The position numbers and the translations under genes are program-made. 64,000 nt of DNA, taken from contig NC_092087.1 of assembly GCF_045679555.1 (NCBI RefSeq), positions 88,682,966-88,746,965 of the forward strand. The letters are read 5' to 3'. Of this stretch, positions 58,481-64,000 are shown piece by piece. Source of the stretch: Salvelinus alpinus. Its lineage: Eukaryota; Chordata; Actinopteri; Salmoniformes; Salmonidae. The notes under the pieces were generated by a model. It was given only the letters and a program-made list of their open reading frames with translations, had not been told where the DNA came from and searched no databases. The stretch's first letter is position 1. Each line of letters begins with the position of its first letter.

Positions 58481-59064
58481 TGTGAGGTTCTGAGTTATGC
58501 ACTATAACCCAATACTATATCACATGTTATTGAATATTAGCAACTGTTGGCCTGGGAGCCTGGGTGTCTGTGTGTGTGTGCTGGAAGTAACAGTTAGCCC
58601 CAGATAAGTGTGCTGGGAAGCTGTGGTTAGCCTTGAGCGAGAACAGTGTGCTTTTGTATTCAGGTGCGAATAGCTCAGACAATGTTGCAGAGCTGTCTGA
58701 CTTCAGTCTCTGGGGTGAGGGAGCGTAATCAACACAGCAACAGCGCCGGGACAACAAAATGCGCAAAGAGGCTAGGACTAGCCTGAGCGCCGGCGATAGG
58801 CTGGGTGAGTCTAAACCACGCCCAGTCTCTACTCTGACAGGCCGGCTCGGAAGCGGGAACTATCTCTGTCAGAGTATATTATAATATCTTTGTCAGGAAC
58901 AAGTCAGTTCTCTGTCTTATCCTGCGCGATGATACATTGAACCTGTATATACGAAAATTGCATTTACCATTTATTGCTTAGTTAATAAAAAATACATAGC
59001 ATACAATCGGTGACTCATTGTCATACTTATCCTTGTACCAGATTGAATTGACGCAACCCTAACA
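58481..59064 (+). mobile_element. Solo LTR, retrovirus-like family, 584 bp
   Basis: TGTGAGG...CCTAACA flanked by TTAG at 58477-58480 and 59065-59068. Inverted homologue of 42218-42807. Confidence 0.85.
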
Positions 59065-59068
59065 TTAG

Positions 59069-59455
59069 TTATAACATTTATTATTTTGATCGCCTTTGTT
59101 ATTGCGCAACGCCTGACGAGTTGGAAGCGTTCTGGCCTCTGATCTCATCGATTACTAGCAACATTGTTGCAAGCTTTTGTCAAACGAACAACCAAGGATT
59201 GTGTCGGACGGACAAATACACGTTCAAGCCTGGACACAACAGCTAAGCCCATCTCTCTTTCTATCTCCTTCTTCAGTGAAATATGTTCTCTCTTAGTGCT
59301 GCTCTCTTCATGTTCAGAGCCTTCAGTGAACTAATAATGCACTGTAGGACTGTTTGACATTTTAGTTAAAGGGAGGTTGCTGAGTGTTTTGAACTTTATT
59401 GATTTTGTGTGGGACAAATGACATTTGGAAATTTCAAGGCCTTTTGTTGTCTTTT
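59069..59455. other. Spacer, no gene seen
   Basis: No coding signal or recognisable repeat. Confidence 0.5.
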
Positions 59456-61775
59456 CAGTTCAGCAGGTTAATACCTGTCTGGTACTGGTTATCTATCTAT
59501 CCTACTCTTTTCAGTTCAGCAGGTTAATACCTGTCTGGTAGTGGTTCTCTATCTATCCTACTCTTTTCAGTTCAGCAGGTTAATACCTGTCTGGTAGTGG
59601 TTCTCTATCTATTCTACTCTTTTCAGTTCAACAGGTTAATACCTGTCTGGTACCTGTCTGGTAGTGGTTCTCTATCTATCCTACTCTTTTCAGTTCAGCA
59701 GGTTAATACCTGTCTGGTACTGGTTCTCTATCTATTCTACTCTTTTCAGTTCAGCAGGTTAATACCTGTCTGGTACTGGTTCTCTATCTATCCTACTCTT
59801 TTCAGTTCAGCAGGTTAATACCTGTCTGGTAGTGGTTCTCTATCTATCCTACTCTTTTCAGTTCAGCAGGTTAATACCTGTCTGGTAGTGGTTCTCTATC
59901 TATCCTACTCTTTTCAGTTCAGCAGGTTAATACCTGTCTGGTAGTGGTTCTCTATCTATCCTACTCTTTTCAGTTCAGCAGGTTAATACCTGTCTGGTAC
60001 TGGTTCTCTATCTATCCTACTCTTTTCAGTTCAACAGGTTAATACCTGTCTGGTAGTGGTTCTCTATCTATCCTACTCTTTTCAGTTCAGCAGGTTAATA
60101 CCTGTCTGGTACTGGTTCTCTATCTATCCTACTCTTTTCAGTTCAGCAGGTTAATACCTGTCTGGTAGTGGTTCTCTATCTATCCTACTCTTTTCAGTTC
60201 AGCAGGTTAATACCTGTCTGGTAGTGGTTCTCTATCTATCCTACTCTTTTCAGTTCAGCAGGTTAATACCTGTCTGGTAGTGGTTCTCTATCTATCCTAC
60301 TCTTTTCAGTTCAACAGGTTAATACCTGTCTGGTACTGGTTCTCTATCTATCCTACTCTTTTCAGTTCAGCAGGTTAATACCTGTCTGGTACTGGTTCTC
60401 TATCTATCCTACTCTTTTCAGTTCAGCAGGTTAATACCTGTCTGGTAGTGGTTCTCTATCTATCCTACTCTTTTCAGTTCAGCAGGTTAATACCTGTCTG
60501 GTAGTGGTTCTCTATCTATCCTACTCTTTTCAGTTCAGCAGGTTAATACCTGTCTGGTAGTGGTTCTCTATCTATCCTACTCTTTTCAGTTCAGCAGGTT
60601 AATACCTGTCTGGTAGTGGTTCTCTATTCTACTCTTTTCAGTTCAGCAGGTTAATACCTGTCTGGTACTGGTTCTCTATTCTACTATTTTCAGTTCAGCA
60701 GGTTAATACCTGTCTGGTAGTGGTTCTCTATTCTACTCTTTTCAGTTCAGCAGGTTAATACCTGTCTGGTACTGGTTCTCTATCTATCCTACTCTTTTCA
60801 GTTCAGCAGGTTAATACCTGTCTGGTAGTGGTTCTCTATCTATCCTACTCTTTTCAGTTCAGCAGGTTAATACCTGTCTGGTACTGGTTCTCTATCTATC
60901 CTTCTCTTTTCAGTTCAGCAGGTTAATACCTGTCTGGTAGTGGTTCTCTATCTATTCTACTCTTTTCAGTTCAGCAGGTTAATACCTGTCTGGTAGTGGT
61001 TCTCTATCTATCCTACTCTTTTCAGTTCAACAGGTTAATACCTGTCTGGTAGTGGTTCTCTATCTATTCTACTCTTTTCAGTTCAGCAGGTTAATACCTG
61101 TCTGGTAGTGGTTCTCTATCTATCCTACTCTTTTCAGTTCAACAGGTTAATACCTGTCTGGTAGTGGTTCTCTATCTATTCTACTCTTTTCAGTTCAGCA
61201 GGTTAATACCTGTCTGGTACTGGTTCTCTATCTATCCTACTCTTTTCAGTTCAGCAGGTTAATACCTGTCTGGTAATGGTTCTCTATCTATCCTACTCTT
61301 TTCAGTTCAGCAGGTTAATACCTGTCTGGTAGTGGTTCTCTATCTATCCTAGTCTTTTCAGTTCAGCAGGTTAATACCTGTCTGGTAGTGGTTCTCTATC
61401 TATCCTACTCTTTTCAGTTCAACAGGTTAATACCTGTCTGGTACTGGTTCTCTATCTATTCCACTCTTTTCAGTTCTAAAGGGTTAATACCTGTCTGGTA
61501 CTGGTTCTCTATCTATCCTACTCTTTTCAGTTCAGCAGGTTAATACCTGTCTGGTAGTGGTTCTCTATCTATCCTACTCTTTTCAGTTCAACAGGTTAAT
61601 ACCTGTCTGGTACTGGTTCTCTATCTATTCCACTCTTTTCAGTTCTAAAGGGTTAATACCTGTCTGGTACTGGTTCTCTATCTATCCTACTCTTTTCAGT
61701 TCAGCAGGTTAATACCTGTCTGGTAGTGGTTCTCTATCTATCCTACTCTTTTCAGTTCAGCAGGTTAATACCTGC
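59456..61775. repeat. 56-bp satellite array, about 41 copies
   Basis: Unit TTCAGCAGGTTAATACCTGT, CTGGTAGTGGTTCTC, then TATCTATCCTACTCTTTTCAG. Each unit holds the palindrome-like AGGTTAATACCT. Some units lack one TATC step. Copies differ at only a few fixed sites (GTACTGG/GTAGTGG, CAGCAGG/CAACAGG). Confidence 0.96.
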
Positions 61776-61837
61776 CTGGCGCCCGAACACAATCTTCTAT
61801 ACCTTTCTCTAATTAATACCGCTACACAGTAATGTAG

Positions 61838-62335
61838 AATGTAATAGAATAGTACAGTACTGTATACTGTAATATAATAGTACAGTACTGTATAATGTAA
61901 TAGAATTAGTACAGGACTGTATAATGTAATAGAATAGTACAGGACTGTAGAATGTAATAGAATAGTACAGGACTGTATACTGTAATAGTACAGGACTGTA
62001 TACTGTAATAGTACAGGACTGTATACTGTAATAGAATAGTACAGGACTGTATACTGTAATAGAATAGTACAGGACTGTATACTGTAATAGAATAGTACAG
62101 GACTGTATACTGTAATAGAATAGTACAGGACTGTAGAATGTAATAGAATAGTACAGGACTGTATACTGTAATAGAATAGTACAGGACTGTATACTGTAAT
62201 AGAATAGTACAGGACTGTATACTGTAACAGAATAGTACAGGACTGTAGAATGTAATAGAATAGTACAGGACTGTAGAATGTAATAGAATAGTACAGTACT
62301 GTAGAATGTAACAGAATAGTACTGTAGAATAGAAG
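61838..62335. repeat. A+T-rich minisatellite, about 28-bp unit
   Basis: Units of TAATAGAATAGTACAGGACT followed by GTATACTG. Tyr/Thr/Ser-rich frames through it are spurious. Confidence 0.9.
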
Positions 62336-62840
62336 TATTGTTCCTGTGAGCAAACATCAAGAAGAAATGAAAATATATATTTATTAGGTTCTCAGCCTTC
62401 ATATAAAATATAACTGGACATCGAGGCTATTTCAGAAATACAAAGAAAAGTTATTGTCTTCAGATTCTGTTCCATGTTACTTAAATGAATGGAAAAATAT
62501 TTAACATAAAAATTATTTACAAGGTTCCCCCTCTTATTCATCATAGTTTAAAAGGCAAAACTGACCCTAGATCAGCTCTCCAACTAAGTGTGAATACAGT
62601 AGTCCTGTGTCTCAGTTGGTAGAGCATGGTGCTGACCCTAGATCAGCTCTCCAACTAAGTGTGAATACAGTAGTCCTGTGTGTTGGTAGAGCCTTGTGTA
62701 TGGGTTCAATTCCCAATGGGGCCACCGGCATGAAAGATGTATCCACAAAGTGTTTCTAAATGGCATATCATGATATATTATTATAACACTTAGTTGGACT
62801 ATAGAGGTCCAGATATGCAGGGTTTCTGTCAAACTTGTGT
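62336..62840 (-). other. 3'-flank block paralogous to 44220-45120, with SINE-like pieces
   Basis: Contains an internal duplication of GCTCTCCAACTAAGTGTGAA (62573 and 62645) and tRNA-like words (GTCTCAGTTGGTAGAGCATG). Confidence 0.55.
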
Positions 62841-62844
62841 TCAG

Positions 62845-63015
62845 GTCTGCTTGATTCTGGTGTTCAGGTCTTCTGGGTTTGTTGTGTTCAGGTCTTCTGG
62901 GTTTATTGTGTTCAGGTCCTCTTGGTTCTGGGTTTGTTGTGTTCAGGTCTTCTGGGTTTGTTGTGTTCAGGTCTTCTGGGTTCTAGGTTTGTTGTGTTCA
63001 GGTCTTCTGGGTTTG
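62845..63015 (-). repeat. 31-bp-type minisatellite, few degenerate copies
   Basis: Same unit as 45125-45580; overlaps the 3' end of the exon at 62967-63069. Confidence 0.8.
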
Positions 63016-63069
63016 TTGACTCTACTATAGATCTCAGAGGAGTCCTCAGCTGCTTGTGCTGCCGTGGGT
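62967..63069 (-). CDS. Terminal exon of a receptor gene extending beyond the window
   Basis: Acceptor CTCTTCAG, phase 2 entry, PTAAQAAEDSSEIYSRVNKP, then a 12-residue tail encoded by repeat units, stopping at 62969-62967. EIYSRV has Glu at -2, so it is not a strict ITIM. It is homologous to 45578-45659. Upstream exons would lie beyond 64000. Confidence 0.6.
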
Positions 63070-63094
63070 CTGAAGAGAGAAACAGAAATTAAAC

Positions 63095-63210
63095 AGAATC
63101 TGCGTCCCAAAAACCCTTCTTATACTCTTTATAGTGCATTACTTTGACCAAGGCCTATATGGCTCTGGTAAAAAGTAGTGCACTAAATAGGGAATAGGGT
63201 TCCATTTGGA
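63095..63210. mobile_element. Short palindromic MITE-like repeat
   Basis: TATAGTGCATTACTTTGACC pairs with GGTAAAAAGTAGTGCACTA. A common salmonid short repeat by recollection. It interrupts the block shared with 45690-45750. Confidence 0.6.
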
Positions 63211-63415
63211 ACACAGAACAGTTCCTCAAAACCACCTCTCTCTCATTATATTGTTGGGTTTGTAAGGAAATGACATCACTAGTGGCCACTAGTGGTCAAC
63301 TCTTTCGCTTATTAATGACGTCATGGTCTTCTCGTCCAATAAGCAGCAGCATATGAATGAGCTGTCATCAAGAATAAAGCTTGTTTACAACCAAATCTAA
63401 ACACATATGGAACTG

Positions 63416-63999
63416 GGATGTTATAGGAGGGTCAGATTTTCTTTGGGGGAATTGACTCGTTTTTGAGAAACTATCCCCAAGCATCTATTCACTTCCTCAT
63501 CCTCGTTGTTCAGTAAGTGGCTCCAAAAACACCCAAAACAACCCTTTAGAAACTAAAAAGCTCTAAGTAGTCTATAGTGATGCAGGTCTTTACATGTTGT
63601 ACACATGAAGTTGTGTCATTCAGAACTTAATCCACAACGTTATGTTCCATGTTGTTGAGACTTGAACGATGCTTCTCGTCCGTTCTAGCAGCATGATACA
63701 CTGAGAATGGAACAGTTGGACGGGGAAACAGCACGAGTCACACAATGGAATATAACGTTGTTGATACAGTTTGGAATGACACTTTAATGTGTACAACTGT
63801 TACATCTAAAGACCTGCATCACTATACTGAGAGCTTTCTGTTTCTAAAAGACGTATTTGGGTGTTTTTGGAGCATTTGTTCATGTTTTTCAGAGCCTCTA
63901 CTGCACAATGAGGATGAGGAAGTGAATCGCTGGTTGGGGTAAGTTTCTTTAAAACAAGTGAAGTCACAATAAAAGGTGTCTGGACCTTTCTATAACATG
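63416..63999. repeat. Large foldback element, about 580 bp
   Basis: GGATGTTATAGGAGGGTC at the left pairs with the inverted window end (CCATGTTATAGAAAGGTCC). Inner arms CTTCCTCATCCTC / GAGGATGAGGAAG and GATGCAGGTCTTTA / TAAAGACCTGCATC continue the symmetry, with the centre near 63695. No protein is encoded. Confidence 0.8.
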
Positions 64000-64000
64000 G

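Noticed and set aside
61757-62402. Tyr/Thr-rich minus-strand frames of nearly 200 codons
   Set aside because: A+T-rich minisatellite; composition and period explain the open frames.

Overview
The window is nuclear DNA from a bony fish, almost certainly a salmonid. A tRNA-derived SINE with the HpaI-type sequence is present, along with many Tc1/mariner copies, LTR elements and long microsatellites. The genes have many short exons, and the protein families are fish CD22/Siglec-like immunoglobulin receptors.

The backbone is a tandem array of three related receptor genes, all on the minus strand. Gene A has coding exons at 6093-11571 and a leader exon near 17304. Gene B has coding exons at 29289-34081 and leader exons near 35832 and 38371. 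Gene C has coding exons at 49701-55724 and a leader exon near 57144. I assembled each from splice sites and phases. Every Ig exon is phase 1-1, and the models close in frame at 592, 638 and 900 codons. Each encodes the same type of signal peptide, alternating V-like and C2-like Ig domains (5, 6 and 9 domains), one transmembrane exon and a short cytoplasmic tail. In each gene exactly one V-like domain keeps both the Siglec-type B/E-strand cysteines and the F-strand arginine. The tails differ. Gene A has two consecutive ITAM-like exons (YxxL-x8-YxxL). Gene B has one intact and one broken. Gene C has none, but has a lysine inside its membrane segment. A separate terminal exon with a canonical ITIM (VLYSTV) lies at 45578-45659. 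A relative at 62967-63069 probably ends a fourth gene that continues beyond the window.

Layout: 1-3411 is a decayed Ty3/Gypsy-type element with a solo LTR inside its gag. 3412-6092 is duplicated and dispersed sequence plus the 3' end of gene A. 6093-19600 is gene A, carrying an intact Tc1-like transposon (6876-8434), a 1.8-kb TTAA-flanked element (11835-13652) and a 3.1-kb LTR element with one long repeat-bearing ORF (13731-16795). 20255-26853 holds a non-LTR retrotransposon and a second copy of its 3' end, both embedded in GA microsatellite. 27000-39400 is gene B with its flanks. 39400-49500 is repeat-rich and includes several solo LTRs, a DDE transposase pseudogene, a second TTAA element and an orphan ITIM exon. 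49500-58200 is gene C. 58481-64000 contains a solo LTR, a 2.3-kb array of a 56-bp satellite, another terminal exon and a large foldback sequence.

Paralogous comparison between the three gene copies gives empty sites for several insertions, so many element ends and target-site duplications could be set to the base. Superfamily names for repeats are from motif and terminus recognition, not database searches.
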